Part shown: in pieces, positions 45,455-54,722 of the stretch | How the letters are laid out: every line of letters begins with the position of its first letter | How positions within the stretch are numbered: position 1 is the stretch's first letter | Assembly (NCBI RefSeq): GCF_023155275.1 | Contig: NZ_JALMUV010000029.1 | Span: 38,742-102,741 of the forward strand | From: Streptomyces rhizoryzae | GTDB lineage: Bacteria > Actinomycetota > Actinomycetes > Streptomycetales > Streptomycetaceae | Length of the DNA: 64,000 nucleotides | Direction: 5' to 3' | Notes under the pieces: model-generated | The model's database searches: none | What the model was told of the DNA's origin: nothing | What the model saw: the letters and a program-made list of their open reading frames with translations, nothing else | Made by a program: the position numbers and the translations under genes

Positions 45455-46315
45455 CTACCAGTGGGCGGGGCGGCGCAGCCCCTCGGGGACGCGGGTGGCC
45501 GCATCGCCGCGGGCGGCGTTCACCTGGGCCTGGGTCAGGAAGACGGCGCCGGTGAGGTCGGCGCCGCGCAGATCGGCGTCCCGCAGGTCGGCCCCGATCA
45601 GGTCCGCGGACCGCAGGTCGGCACCGCGCAGATCGGCGGCGATGAGACAGGCCCCGCGCAGGTTGGCGCCCCGGAGGTCGGCGCCCTTGAGCCGCGCCCC
45701 CATCAGGTCCGCGCCGCGCCGCTCCTTCTTCCGGCCCGGGACCTTCGCCCGGACCAGTTCGCTGACCCGCAGCAGCAGGGCGTTGACGGTGGCGCGGTGG
45801 GCCGGGACGTCGAGCGCGGCCAGCTCCGCGGCGGAGCCGAGGGTCAGCCGCTCGGTCGCCGCCAGCGCCGCCCGCAGTTCCCCCCGCACCGGGCGGGCGG
45901 CCGGCAGCGCCACCGCCTCGGTGAGGTACCACAGCAGCTCGTGCAGCTGCCGCATCACCCCGAACGCCTCGAACATCGGCCCGGCGGTCTCCGGCGCGCT
46001 CCGCCAGTCCGTCCCGCCGAAGGTGACCTGGGAGACCTTCTGGCCGGCGCCGAAGCACTCGAAGACGGTGCAGCCGGAGAAGCCGCGCTGCCGCAGGTCC
46101 CGGTGGATGCCGCAGCGGAAGTCCGCGCCGAGGTTGGGGCAGGGCCGGCCGGCCTCCTTGTCCAGCGCGAAGTCCGCGGAGCGGGCGAACGGCAGCGCCA
46201 CGCAGCACAGGCCGAAGCAGCTGCCGCAGTCCGACAGCAGCGGGAGCCGGGCGCCGTCCGGGGCCTGGGGGGCGGCGGCGGGGCGGTCCGGGGCGGGGCG
46301 GCGCGGGTGCGGCAC
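45455..46315 (-). CDS. Pentapeptide-repeat protein with cysteine-rich N-terminal domain
   Basis: A 286-residue protein. Residues ~28-90 hold a dense cysteine cluster (CGSCFGLCC, CPNL, FRCGIH, FSGCTVFECF) resembling YkgJ-type metal-binding zinc/iron-cluster proteins. A helical middle part follows. From ~205 to 262 there are about eleven pentapeptide repeats of A(D/N)LRxA type (GADLMGARLKGADLRGANLR, then similar), which should form a right-handed beta-helix. Starts at GTG 46315. The role is unknown; pentapeptide folds often mimic DNA or bind gyrase, but no such evidence exists here. Confidence 0.8.
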   Translation of the reverse strand: MPHPRRPAPDRPAAAPQAPDGARLPLLSDCGSCFGLCCVALPFARSADFALDKEAGRPCPNLGADFRCGIHRDLRQRGFSGCTVFECFGAGQKVSQVTFGGTDWRSAPETAGPMFEAFGVMRQLHELLWYLTEAVALPAARPVRGELRAALAATERLTLGSAAELAALDVPAHRATVNALLLRVSELVRAKVPGRKKERRGADLMGARLKGADLRGANLRGACLIAADLRGADLRSADLIGADLRDADLRGADLTGAVFLTQAQVNAARGDAATRVPEGLRRPAHW

Positions 46316-46476
46316 GGTCTTCTCGGCTCCTGCGGTCGGCGGGCCCCTCGGACGGCACCCGCGTGGGGCCCCATTGTCCGCGACCGCCCCGGCGGACGGG
46401 ACGGCAGGCGGACGGGCTCACGGGCGGGCGGGCCGGCGGACCGGCAGCCGGGCGGCCGGTCGGGGGGCCGCGCCGG

Positions 46477-47352
46477 TCAGAGCGTCCGGGCCGGCCGCAG
46501 CGCCGGGTGGCCCAGGTCGCCCGGCAGCGGCGCGGGCCCGCCGCGCTGCGCCCGCCAGTGGCGCAGCAGCGGCCAGGCGGCCACCCCCAGGGACAGCGCG
46601 AGCAGGTGCCCCCAGTCGGTCATCGGGTCGGCGTAGGTGAGCAGCCCGGCCAGCGCCTGGTAGCCGGCCCCGGCCAGTACGGGCAGCCGCACCCAGCCCG
46701 GCAGCAGTCCGGCCAGCGCCCCGGCGCAGGTCATCACGCCGAAGCTGATGCCGTAGTCCAGGCGGTGCAGCGAACTGTCCGGCAGGCCGCCCGCGGCGAC
46801 CGAGAAGCCCACCGGCACCTCGGTGGCGAGGGTGGCCAGCGCATGGCCGCCGAAGAACACCGCGGCGGTCCGCACCCCGCCGATCCGCCGCTCCAGGGCG
46901 GTGACCGCGAAGAGGAAGGCGACCGCGTAACCGGACGCGAGCCCGCCGGCGCTCCACAGGGCGCTGGCGACCAGCACCAGCAGCGGCGCCTGCGCCAGGT
47001 GGGCCACGTCCGTACTGGACCCCTGGAGCAGCCGGGAGACCAGGGCCGGGTCGCCGTGCTCGGCGAAGAGCGAGGTGGCGACCAGCAGCAGGGCGTAGCA
47101 GAAGGTGAAGGGGGTGCCGGCGGGCGTGGGCAGCAGGCGCCAGGGGCGCAGGGGCACCCGGGTGGGGCCGTCAGGCCCCGGGGCCGCCGGCGGGGCCGCG
47201 GCGCCGCCGCGCTGCCGGGGCATCCCGGCGAGCCGCACCGGCGCGGTGCCGTCCGGTGCGGCCGGCCCCGGTCCGGCCGGGTCCGCCCCGTCCCCGGCCG
47301 GGGCGGTGCCGGCCGCCGCCCCGCTCGCGCTCACCAGGCTCCGCCACCCCAT
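46477..47352 (-). CDS. Rhomboid-like membrane protein
   Basis: A 291-residue protein. A ~75-residue Pro/Ala/Gly-rich cytoplasmic N-terminus is followed by about six transmembrane segments. DYGISFG carries a Ser at the place of the rhomboid GxSG nucleophile (but the second Gly is shifted), and DWGHLLALSLG supplies a His like the rhomboid TM6 base. An active intramembrane serine protease is possible but not certain. I chose ATG 47352, with AAGGGG seven bases upstream; the frame extends to 47412. It is a single gene, divergent from the spermidine-synthase-like gene. Confidence 0.75.
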   Translation of the reverse strand: MGWRSLVSASGAAAGTAPAGDGADPAGPGPAAPDGTAPVRLAGMPRQRGGAAAPPAAPGPDGPTRVPLRPWRLLPTPAGTPFTFCYALLLVATSLFAEHGDPALVSRLLQGSSTDVAHLAQAPLLVLVASALWSAGGLASGYAVAFLFAVTALERRIGGVRTAAVFFGGHALATLATEVPVGFSVAAGGLPDSSLHRLDYGISFGVMTCAGALAGLLPGWVRLPVLAGAGYQALAGLLTYADPMTDWGHLLALSLGVAAWPLLRHWRAQRGGPAPLPGDLGHPALRPARTL

Positions 47353-47545
47353 CGCCCGTCCCCTTCCGCCACCCCGCGCACCGTCCGGGACCACTGTGGC
47401 CGACCAACCCATGAGTCAGCTGTGTGAGTGACATCCCTCACGGTTCTCCCCCTCCGTGCGGTGCACCGCACCGGCCCGGGCGCCCCCGGGGAGCGCCCCC
47501 GTAAGCCGGTGGACCGGCGCCCCCGCCGTTGGCCAAGATGGCCGC

Positions 47546-48289
47546 ATGGCTCCCGTACCTCCCTGGCACCCGACCGCCGGCGCCGAGCCGGCCGTACGCA
47601 CCCTCGACCGCCGCGAGGGCCCTTACGGAGAGGTGGTGCTGCGCCGGCGGGACCCGGGCGCCGCGGGCCCCGGGGGGCCCGGGCCGGTCTACGAGATCAT
47701 CGCCAACGGCTGCTTCCTGATGGACACCTCCGACGGCCGCTCCGAGCGCCTGCTGGTCGACGCCGCGCTGGCCGCGCTCCCGGCGGACCGCCCGGACCCG
47801 GCGGTGCTGATCGGCGGCCTGGGCGTGGGCTTCTCGCTGGCCCGGGCGGCGGCCGAGCCGCGCTGGGGCCGGATCGCGGTCGCCGAGCGGGAGCCGGCGG
47901 TGATCGACTGGCACCGCACCGGCCCGCTGGCGGCGGTCTCCGGTCCGGCGCTGGCCGACCCGCGCACCGAGATCCTGCCCACCGACCTGGTGGCGTACCT
48001 GCGGACGCAGGCGGCTCCGGGCGGCTACGACGCGCTGTGCCTGGACATCGACAACGGCCCCGGCTGGACCGTCACCGAGGACAACGGCGGCCTCTACTCC
48101 CCCGCCGGCCTGGCCGCCTGCCGGGCGGCGCTGGCGCCCGGCGGCGTGCTCGCGGTGTGGTCCGCGCAGCCGTCCGCGGCCTTCGAACAGGCGCTGAGAA
48201 ATGCCGGTTTCGCGGGCGTACGGACCGAAGAGATCCCGGTTGCCCGAGGCGTCCCGGACGTGGTCCACCTGGCGCTCCGGTCCGCGTAG
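47546..48289 (+). CDS. Spermidine-synthase-like protein
   Basis: A 247-residue Rossmann-fold protein of the polyamine-synthase/methyltransferase type. The nucleotide-binding motif I is VLIGGLGVGFSLARA, followed by IAVAEREPAVI (acidic residue at the end of strand 2), CLDIDNGPGW, then LAPGGVLAVWSAQPS. It is shorter than true SpeE and lacks most of the N-terminal beta domain, so the substrate is uncertain. No ribosome-binding site is present; CAAGAT lies six bases before the ATG, suggesting a leaderless mRNA. Confidence 0.8.
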   Translation: MAPVPPWHPTAGAEPAVRTLDRREGPYGEVVLRRRDPGAAGPGGPGPVYEIIANGCFLMDTSDGRSERLLVDAALAALPADRPDPAVLIGGLGVGFSLARAAAEPRWGRIAVAEREPAVIDWHRTGPLAAVSGPALADPRTEILPTDLVAYLRTQAAPGGYDALCLDIDNGPGWTVTEDNGGLYSPAGLAACRAALAPGGVLAVWSAQPSAAFEQALRNAGFAGVRTEEIPVARGVPDVVHLALRSA

Positions 48290-48372
48290 GGCGCGTAGCC
48301 GACGGTCACACCATGCCCTTACGCTGCTGCCCAGCAAGACGCGACCACGCAGGGCACATGCAGGGGCGGGCG

Positions 48373-49113
48373 ATGGACCAGACTCAGACAACCCAGGGCG
48401 GCACCACCGCGGCCACGCCGGGCGCCCAGCGCCGGGTGCTGGTCGTGGAGGACGATCCGACGATCGTCGAGGCCATCGCCGCCCGGCTGCGCGCGGAGGG
48501 CTTCCAGGTGCAGACCGCCACCGACGGCCCGGCCGCGGTGGACACGGCCGAGGCGTGGCAGCCGGACCTGCTCGTCCTCGACGTGATGCTGCCGGGCTTC
48601 GACGGCCTGGAGGTGTGCCGCCGGGTGCAGGCGCAGCGGCCGGTACCGGTGATGATGCTCACCGCCCGGGACGACGAGACCGACATGCTGGTCGGCCTCG
48701 GCGTCGGCGCCGACGACTACATGACCAAGCCGTTCTCCATGCGGGAGCTGGCCGCCCGGGTGCACGTGCTGCTGCGCCGGGTCGAGCGGGCCGCGCTGGC
48801 CGCGCACACCCCGCGCAGCGGCATCCTGCGCCTGGGCGAGCTGGAGATCGACCACGCCCAGCGCCGGGTCCGGGTGCGCGGCAACGACGTCCACCTCACC
48901 CCCACCGAGTTCGACCTGCTGGTCTGCCTGGCGAACACCCCGCGCGCGGTGCTCTCCCGCGAGCAGCTGCTCGCCGAGGTCTGGGACTGGGCGGACGCGT
49001 CCGGGACGCGGACGGTCGACAGCCACATCAAGGCGCTGCGCCGGAAGATCGGCGCCGAGCGGATCCGCACGGTGCACGGCGTCGGCTACGCCCTGGAGAC
49101 CCCGCCCGCATGA
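48373..49113 (+). CDS. OmpR/PhoB-type response regulator
   Basis: A 246-residue regulator. The receiver domain has acidic pair E26-D27-D28, phospho-acceptor D70 (VLDVMLPG) and K119 (MTKPF). A winged-helix DNA-binding domain follows (about 150-243: LTPTEFDLLVCLA, TRTVDSHIKALRRKIG, GVGYAL). I chose ATG 48373; the ATG five codons earlier is possible. It is translationally coupled (ATGA) to the histidine kinase, forming a two-component system just before kgd. Confidence 0.95.
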   Translation: MDQTQTTQGGTTAATPGAQRRVLVVEDDPTIVEAIAARLRAEGFQVQTATDGPAAVDTAEAWQPDLLVLDVMLPGFDGLEVCRRVQAQRPVPVMMLTARDDETDMLVGLGVGADDYMTKPFSMRELAARVHVLLRRVERAALAAHTPRSGILRLGELEIDHAQRRVRVRGNDVHLTPTEFDLLVCLANTPRAVLSREQLLAEVWDWADASGTRTVDSHIKALRRKIGAERIRTVHGVGYALETPPA

Positions 49114-50237
49114 GCCGGCGGTGGCGGGCGCGGGCCCTGTGGGACCGGGTCTGGGAGGCGCTGCGGCCGCTGGACCCGTACCGCTCGGTCAAGGCGGCGC
49201 TGGGCGCGCTGGTGATCGTCTCGGTGATCATCACCACCCTCCTGGTGTTCGTGGCGATGCACTCGGCCACCGAGCTGCGGGTGATCACGATCTTCTCGAT
49301 CATCGCCTCGCTGCTGGTCACCCAGTTCGTGGCGACCGGCCTGACCGCCCCGCTCGGTGAGATGACCGACGTGACCCGGGCGATGGCGCACGGGGACTAC
49401 ACCCGGCGGGTGCGCGCGGAGCGCCGGGACGAGTTCGGCGACCTGGCCGCCGCCTTCAACCGCATGGCCGCCGACCTGGAGGCGGTGGACACCCACCGCA
49501 AGGAATTGGTCGCCAACGTCTCGCACGAGCTGCGCACCCCGATCGCGGCGCTGCGCGCGGTGCTGGAGAACGTCGTCGACGGCGTCTGCGAGCCGGACTC
49601 CGACACCATGCGGACGGCGCTGAAGCAGACCGAGCGGCTGGGCCGGCTGGTCGAGCACCTGCTGGACCTGTCCCGGCTGGACAACGGCGTGGTGCCGCTG
49701 CACGCCCGGCGCTTCGAGGTCTGGCCGTACCTCTCCGGGGTGCTCAAGGAGGCCAACATGAGCCGCGGCGCCTCGACCCTGTCCGGTCTCTCCGGACTCG
49801 CCGGCTCCGGCACCCACACCCGTACGGACGTCCACCTCCACCTCGACGTCTCGCCGCCGGAGCTGACCGCGCACGCCGACGCCGAGCGGCTGCACCAGGT
49901 CGTCGCCAACCTCATCGACAACGCGATCAAGCACAGTCCGCGGCACGGCCGGGTCACCGTGCGGGCCCGGCGCGGCGACGGGCCGGAGAGCCTGGTGCTG
50001 GAGGTGCAGGACGAGGGGCCGGGGATCCCGGAGTCGGAGCGCTACCGGGTCTTCGAGCGGTTCAACCGCGGCGGGCCGGGGCCCTCGGGGCCGGGCACCG
50101 ACGGCGGGACGGGCTTGGGCCTGGCCATCGCACGCTGGGCGGTGGACCTGCACGGCGGCCGGATCGGGGTGGCGGAATCACCCCGGGGTTGCCGGATCCG
50201 CGTCACTCTTCCGGGGCTGGAGTCAGCCCGGGGTTGA
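49110..50237 (+). CDS. Sensor histidine kinase
   Basis: A 375-residue membrane kinase. Two TM segments (about 30-50 and 57-78) are separated by a very short extracytoplasmic loop of only a few residues, so it probably senses signals in the membrane or cytoplasm. HAMP is at about 79-130. The H-box is VANVSHELRTPI with His139. The ATPase has the N-box LHQVVANLIDNAIKHS, the G1 box DEGPGIP, the F-box and GTGLGLAIA. It is partner to the overlapping response regulator. Confidence 0.95.
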   Translation: MSRRWRARALWDRVWEALRPLDPYRSVKAALGALVIVSVIITTLLVFVAMHSATELRVITIFSIIASLLVTQFVATGLTAPLGEMTDVTRAMAHGDYTRRVRAERRDEFGDLAAAFNRMAADLEAVDTHRKELVANVSHELRTPIAALRAVLENVVDGVCEPDSDTMRTALKQTERLGRLVEHLLDLSRLDNGVVPLHARRFEVWPYLSGVLKEANMSRGASTLSGLSGLAGSGTHTRTDVHLHLDVSPPELTAHADAERLHQVVANLIDNAIKHSPRHGRVTVRARRGDGPESLVLEVQDEGPGIPESERYRVFERFNRGGPGPSGPGTDGGTGLGLAIARWAVDLHGGRIGVAESPRGCRIRVTLPGLESARG

Positions 50238-50275
50238 CGCTGCCTGACGTAGGGTCGGTGGTGGAAGCACTCATT

Positions 50276-50329
50276 CCCGTGTGCCCCGGCGCTTCGCGCT
50301 ACCCGCACACGGGCAAACCCCGTGTGTTT
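50276..50329 (+). terminator. Three-arm repeat after the kinase gene; terminator-like hairpin upstream of kgd
   Basis: CCCGTGTG occurs at 50276-50283 and 50319-50326, and its complement CACACGGG at 50306-50313. The last two form an 8-bp stem with loop CAAAC followed by TTT, terminator-like. The first copy can pair instead with the middle one and would break that hairpin. It may end the kinase operon or attenuate read-through into kgd. Confidence 0.5.
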
Positions 50330-50474
50330 CCCGCCAAGTCATACCCCGAAACCCTCTCGGGAATGTGACGTGCGCGACGAGTGACCCTCCCGGACTGCAC
50401 CAAAGGTCACAGGAGGCGTAGCCTTTATTCCCGCTGTCCACCACCTTAGGAAGCGGAAGAGGGCGGTTGCCGCC

Positions 50475-53400
50475 GTGTCGCTACAGTCCCCCAACAGTGC
50501 GAGTGTCTCGACCGACCAGGACGAGCAGGGGAAGAATCCCGCTGCCGCGTTCGGTCCCAACGAGTGGCTCGTCGACGAGATCTACCAGCAGTACCTCCAG
50601 GACCCGAACTCGGTAGACCGAGCCTGGTGGGACTTCTTCGCCGACTACAAGCCGGGCGGCGGCGCCGCGCCGGCCAAGCCCGCGGAGGGCTCGGCCCCGG
50701 CCCCGTCGGCGCCGGCTCCCGCGGCCCCCGCCGCGGACGCGCCGAAGCCCCCGGCCGCCCCGGCCCCGGCCGCGAGCGCTCCGGCCGCCGCGCCGGCGCC
50801 GGCGAAGCCCGCCGCGAAGCCCGCGGCCAAGGCCCCCGCGAAGGCCCCGGCGGCCACCGCGGAGGCCGACGGTGCGGCGCCCGCAGGCCCCGAGCTCGTC
50901 ACCCTGCGCGGCCCGTCGGCGGCCGTCGCGAAGAACATGAGCGCCTCCCTGGAGCTGCCGACGGCCACGTCCGTCCGCGCGGTCCCGGTGAAGCTGCTGT
51001 TCGACAACCGCATCGTCATCAACAACCACCTCAAGCGCGCCCGCGGCGGGAAGGTCTCCTTCACGCACATCATCGGGTACGCCATGGTGCAGGCCCTCAA
51101 GGCCATGCCGTCGATGAACTACTCGTTCGCGGTCAAGGACGGCAAGCCGACGCTGGTCAAGCCCCCGCACATCAACCTCGGCCTGGCGATCGACCTGGTC
51201 AAGGCCAAGGGTGAGCGCCAGCTGGTCGTCGCGGCCATCAAGAAGGCCGAGACCATGAGCTTCTTCGAGTTCTGGCAGGCGTACGAGGACATCGTCCGCC
51301 GGGCCCGGGACAACAAGCTCACCATGGACGACTTCACCGGGGTCACCGCGTCGCTGACCAACCCCGGCGGTATCGGCACCGTCCACTCGGTGCCGCGGCT
51401 GATGCCCGGCCAGTCCATGATCATGGGCGTCGGCTCGATGGACTACCCGGCCGAGTTCCAGGGCACCTCGCAGGACGCCCTGAACAAGCTGGGTGTCTCC
51501 AAGGTCATGACGCTGACCAGCACCTACGACCACCGGGTGATCCAGGGCGCCGCCTCCGGCGAGTTCCTGCGGGTGATGAGCCAGCTGCTGCTCGGCGAGA
51601 ACGATTTCTTCGACGACATCTTCAAGTCGCTGCGGATCCCCTACGAGCCGGTCCGCTGGCTGCGCGACATCGACGCCAGCCACGACGACGACGTCACCAA
51701 GGCCGCCCGGGTCTTCGAGCTGATCCACTCCTACCGGGTCCGCGGCCACGTCATGGCCGACACCGACCCGCTGGAGTACCACCAGCGCAAGCACCCCGAC
51801 CTGGACATCACCGAGCACGGCCTCACCCTGTGGGACCTGGAGCGGGAGTTCGCGGTCGGCGGCTTCGCCGGCAAGTCGATGATGAAGCTGCGCGACATCC
51901 TGGGCGTGCTGCGCGACTCGTACTGCCGCACCACCGGCATCGAGTTCATGCACATCCAGGACCCCAAGCAGCGCAAGTGGATCCAGGACCGGGTCGAGCG
52001 CCCGCACAAGTCCCCCGAGCGCGACGAGCAGCTGCGGATCCTGCGCCGGCTGAACTCCGCCGAGGCGTTCGAGACCTTCCTGCAAACCAAGTACGTCGGC
52101 CAGAAGCGGTTCTCGCTGGAGGGCGGCGAATCGGTCATCCCGCTGCTGGACGCGGTCATCGACTCCGCGGCCGAGGCGCGGCTGGACGAGGTCGTCATCG
52201 GCATGGCCCACCGCGGCCGCCTGAACGTCCTGGCCAACATCGTCGGCAAGTCCTACGCCCAGATCTTCCGCGAGTTCGAGGGCAACCTCGACCCGAAGTC
52301 GATGCACGGCTCCGGCGACGTGAAGTACCACCTGGGCGCCGAGGGCACCTTCACCGGCCTGGACGGCGAGCAGATCACCGTCTCGCTGACCGCCAACCCC
52401 TCCCACCTGGAGGCCGTGGACCCGGTCGTCGAGGGTGTCGCCCGCGCCAAGCAGGACATCATCAACAAGGGCGGTACGGACTTCACCGTCCTGCCGATCC
52501 AGCTGCACGGTGACGCGGCGTTCGCCGGCCAGGGCGTGGTCGCCGAGACGCTCAACATGTCGCAGCTGCGCGGCTACCGCACCGGCGGCACCGTCCACGT
52601 CGTCATCAACAACCAGGTCGGCTTCACCGCCGCCCCGGAGTCCTCGCGCTCCTCCATGTACGCCACCGACGTGGCCCGCATGATCGAGGCGCCGATCTTC
52701 CACGTCAACGGCGACGACCCCGAGGCCGTCGTCCGCGTCGCGCGGCTGGCCTTCGAGTTCCGCCAGGCGTTCAACAAGGACGTGGTCATCGACCTGATCT
52801 GCTACCGCCGCCGCGGCCACAACGAGTCGGACAACCCGGCCTTCACCCAGCCGCTGATGTACGACCTGATCGACAAGAAGCGCTCGGTGCGCAAGCTCTA
52901 CACCGAGTCGCTGATCGGCCGGGGCGACATCACCCTCGAAGAGGCGGAGCAGGCGCTCCAGGACTTCCAGGGCCAGCTGGAGAAGGTCTTCACCGAGGTC
53001 CGCGACGCCACCTCGGCGCCGGCCGCGCCCGAAGTGCCGCAGCCGCAGGCGGAGTTCCCGGTCCACGTGGAGACCGCGGTCTCCCAGGAGGTCGTCAAGC
53101 GGATCGCCGAGTCGCAGGTCAGCATCCCCGACCACATCACCGTCCACCCGCGGCTGCTGCCGCAGCTCCAGCGCCGGGCGGCGATGATCGAGGACGACGC
53201 GATCGACTGGGGCATGGGCGAGACCCTGGCCATCGGTTCGCTGCTGATGGAGGGCACCCCGGTCCGGCTCGCCGGCCAGGACTCCCGCCGCGGCACCTTC
53301 GGCCAGCGCCACGCGGTGCTGATCGACCGGCAGACCGGCGAGGACTACACCCCGCTGCTGTACCTGTCCGAGGACCAGGCCCGCTTCAACGTCTACGACT

Positions 53401-54251
53401 CGCTGCTCAGCGAGTACGCGGCGATGGGCTTCGAGTACGGCTACTCGCTGGCCCGCCCGGACGCGCTGGTGATGTGGGAGGCGCAGTTCGGTGACTTCAC
53501 CAACGGCGCGCAGACCGTCATCGACGAGTTCATCTCGTCCGCGGAGCAGAAGTGGGGCCAGACGTCCGGCGTCACCCTGCTGCTGCCGCACGGCTACGAG
53601 GGCCAGGGCCCGGACCACTCCTCGGCCCGGATCGAGCGCTTCCTCCAGCTGTGCGCGCAGAACAACATGACCGTGGCGATGCCGACGCTGCCGTCGAACT
53701 ACTTCCACCTGCTGCGCTGGCAGGTGCACAACCCGCACCACAAGCCGCTGATCGTCTTCACCCCGAAGTCCATGCTGCGGCTGAAGGCGGCGGCGTCGAA
53801 GACGTCGGAGTTCACCACCGGCGGCTTCCGCCCGGTCATCGGCGACACCGCGGTCAAGCCCGAGGACGTCCGCAAGGTCGTCTTCTGCTCCGGCAAGGTC
53901 TACTACGACCTGGAGGCCGAGCGGGTCAAGCGCGGCGCGTTCGACACCGCGCTGGTCCGGATCGAGCGGCTGTACCCGCTGCCCGGCAAGGAGCTCCAGG
54001 CGGAGATCGCCAAGTTCCCGAACGCCGAGAAGTACCTGTGGGCGCAGGAGGAGCCGGCGAACCAGGGTGCCTGGCCGTTCCTCGGTCTGAACCTCATCGA
54101 CCACCTGGACCTGGCGGTGGGTGCCGACGTCCCGCACGGTGAGCGCCTGCGCCGCATCTCGCGGCCGCACAGCTCCTCGCCGGCGGTCGGCTCGGCCAAG
54201 CGGCACCAGGCCGAGCAGGCGCAGCTGGTGGCGGAGGTCTTCGAGGCGTAA
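50475..54251 (+). CDS. kgd: Multifunctional 2-oxoglutarate metabolism enzyme Kgd (SucA/OdhA type)
   Basis: A 1258-residue actinobacterial enzyme with an E2-like acyltransferase domain fused in front of an E1 2-oxoglutarate dehydrogenase. It starts SLQSPNSASVSTDQDEQGK at GTG 50475. NPAAAFGPNEWLVDEIYQQY opens the docking segment. An Ala/Pro/Lys-rich linker (about 57-140) follows, then the E2 catalytic block with DHRVIQGAASGEFL. The ThDP-dependent E1 part has IGMAHRGRLNVLANI, GDAAFAGQG and RRRGHNESDNP. No lipoyl domain is present, as expected, since lipoyl-E2 comes from the pyruvate complex. In relatives it also makes succinate semialdehyde or 2-hydroxy-3-oxoadipate and is inhibited by the FHA protein GarA/OdhI. 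Confidence 0.97.
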   Translation: MSLQSPNSASVSTDQDEQGKNPAAAFGPNEWLVDEIYQQYLQDPNSVDRAWWDFFADYKPGGGAAPAKPAEGSAPAPSAPAPAAPAADAPKPPAAPAPAASAPAAAPAPAKPAAKPAAKAPAKAPAATAEADGAAPAGPELVTLRGPSAAVAKNMSASLELPTATSVRAVPVKLLFDNRIVINNHLKRARGGKVSFTHIIGYAMVQALKAMPSMNYSFAVKDGKPTLVKPPHINLGLAIDLVKAKGERQLVVAAIKKAETMSFFEFWQAYEDIVRRARDNKLTMDDFTGVTASLTNPGGIGTVHSVPRLMPGQSMIMGVGSMDYPAEFQGTSQDALNKLGVSKVMTLTSTYDHRVIQGAASGEFLRVMSQLLLGENDFFDDIFKSLRIPYEPVRWLRDIDASHDDDVTKAARVFELIHSYRVRGHVMADTDPLEYHQRKHPDLDITEHGLTLWDLEREFAVGGFAGKSMMKLRDILGVLRDSYCRTTGIEFMHIQDPKQRKWIQDRVERPHKSPERDEQLRILRRLNSAEAFETFLQTKYVGQKRFSLEGGESVIPLLDAVIDSAAEARLDEVVIGMAHRGRLNVLANIVGKSYAQIFREFEGNLDPKSMHGSGDVKYHLGAEGTFTGLDGEQITVSLTANPSHLEAVDPVVEGVARAKQDIINKGGTDFTVLPIQLHGDAAFAGQGVVAETLNMSQLRGYRTGGTVHVVINNQVGFTAAPESSRSSMYATDVARMIEAPIFHVNGDDPEAVVRVARLAFEFRQAFNKDVVIDLICYRRRGHNESDNPAFTQPLMYDLIDKKRSVRKLYTESLIGRGDITLEEAEQALQDFQGQLEKVFTEVRDATSAPAAPEVPQPQAEFPVHVETAVSQEVVKRIAESQVSIPDHITVHPRLLPQLQRRAAMIEDDAIDWGMGETLAIGSLLMEGTPVRLAGQDSRRGTFGQRHAVLIDRQTGEDYTPLLYLSEDQARFNVYDSLLSEYAAMGFEYGYSLARPDALVMWEAQFGDFTNGAQTVIDEFISSAEQKWGQTSGVTLLLPHGYEGQGPDHSSARIERFLQLCAQNNMTVAMPTLPSNYFHLLRWQVHNPHHKPLIVFTPKSMLRLKAAASKTSEFTTGGFRPVIGDTAVKPEDVRKVVFCSGKVYYDLEAERVKRGAFDTALVRIERLYPLPGKELQAEIAKFPNAEKYLWAQEEPANQGAWPFLGLNLIDHLDLAVGADVPHGERLRRISRPHSSSPAVGSAKRHQAEQAQLVAEVFEA

Positions 54252-54286
54252 CGCCGCGGCGGCCGGCCGCGCCGAACGGCGGTCCG

Positions 54287-54325
54287 CGAAGGGCCCGTTC
54301 CCCCTCCGGTGGGGCGGGCCCTTCG
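54287..54325 (+). terminator. Terminator of kgd
   Basis: An 11-bp perfect stem CGAAGGGCCCG/CGGGCCCTTCG (54287-54297 with 54315-54325) is extended inside by CCCC/GGGG after a 3-nt bulge, with loop TCCGGT. It is 36 bp after the kgd stop. No T tract. Confidence 0.85.
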
Positions 54326-54444
54326 GGCTGTCCGGGGTACGGCCGGGGGCCCGGAGCCGGTGGCGCGGGCCGGGCCCGCGGCTGCCTATCCTGACCGCAC
54401 GGTCCCATGACCTGGACCGTTCCTGAGCATCTGTGGGAGAGCAC

Positions 54445-54624
54445 GTGTACTTCACCGACCGTGGCATCGAGGAGCTGGAGAACCGGCGCGGCGAGGAGGA
54501 GGTCACCCTGGGGTGGCTGGCCGAGCAGCTGCGGACGTTCGTGGACCTGAACCCGGACTTCGAGGTTCCGGTGGAGCGGCTGGCCACCTGGCTGGCGCGG
54601 CTGGACGACGAGGACGACGAGTAG
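54445..54624 (+). CDS. DUF6104 family small protein
   Basis: A 59-residue acidic protein starting YFTDRGIEELENRRGEEE after GTG 54445, with GGGAGA four bases upstream; the frame allows a GTG 12 bases earlier. It is strongly predicted helical and ends LARLDDEDDE. The sequence matches a small family conserved downstream of kgd in Streptomyces. No function is known. It is a separate unit after the kgd terminator. Confidence 0.85.
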   Translation: MYFTDRGIEELENRRGEEEVTLGWLAEQLRTFVDLNPDFEVPVERLATWLARLDDEDDE

Positions 54625-54640
54625 GGCCCCTCCGGGCCGC

Positions 54641-54694
54641 TTGACTCCCGCACGCTGCGATATATCGTGTTCTCAGAAGACGCGATATGTTGCG
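54641..54694 (+). promoter_or_regulatory. Promoter and palindrome upstream of the DUF4097/PadR operon
   Basis: TTGACT (54641-54646) and TATCGT (54663-54668) are 16 bp apart, a good promoter. CGATATATCG (54658-54667) is a perfect 10-bp palindrome overlapping the -10, and a second CGCGATAT follows at 54681-54688. AT-rich GATATAT motifs are unusual in this GC-rich DNA; they probably form the operator for the PadR regulator of the same operon. Confidence 0.65.
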
Positions 54695-54722
54695 TCGTCC
54701 GCCCACCCAGGGGAGGCCAGGG

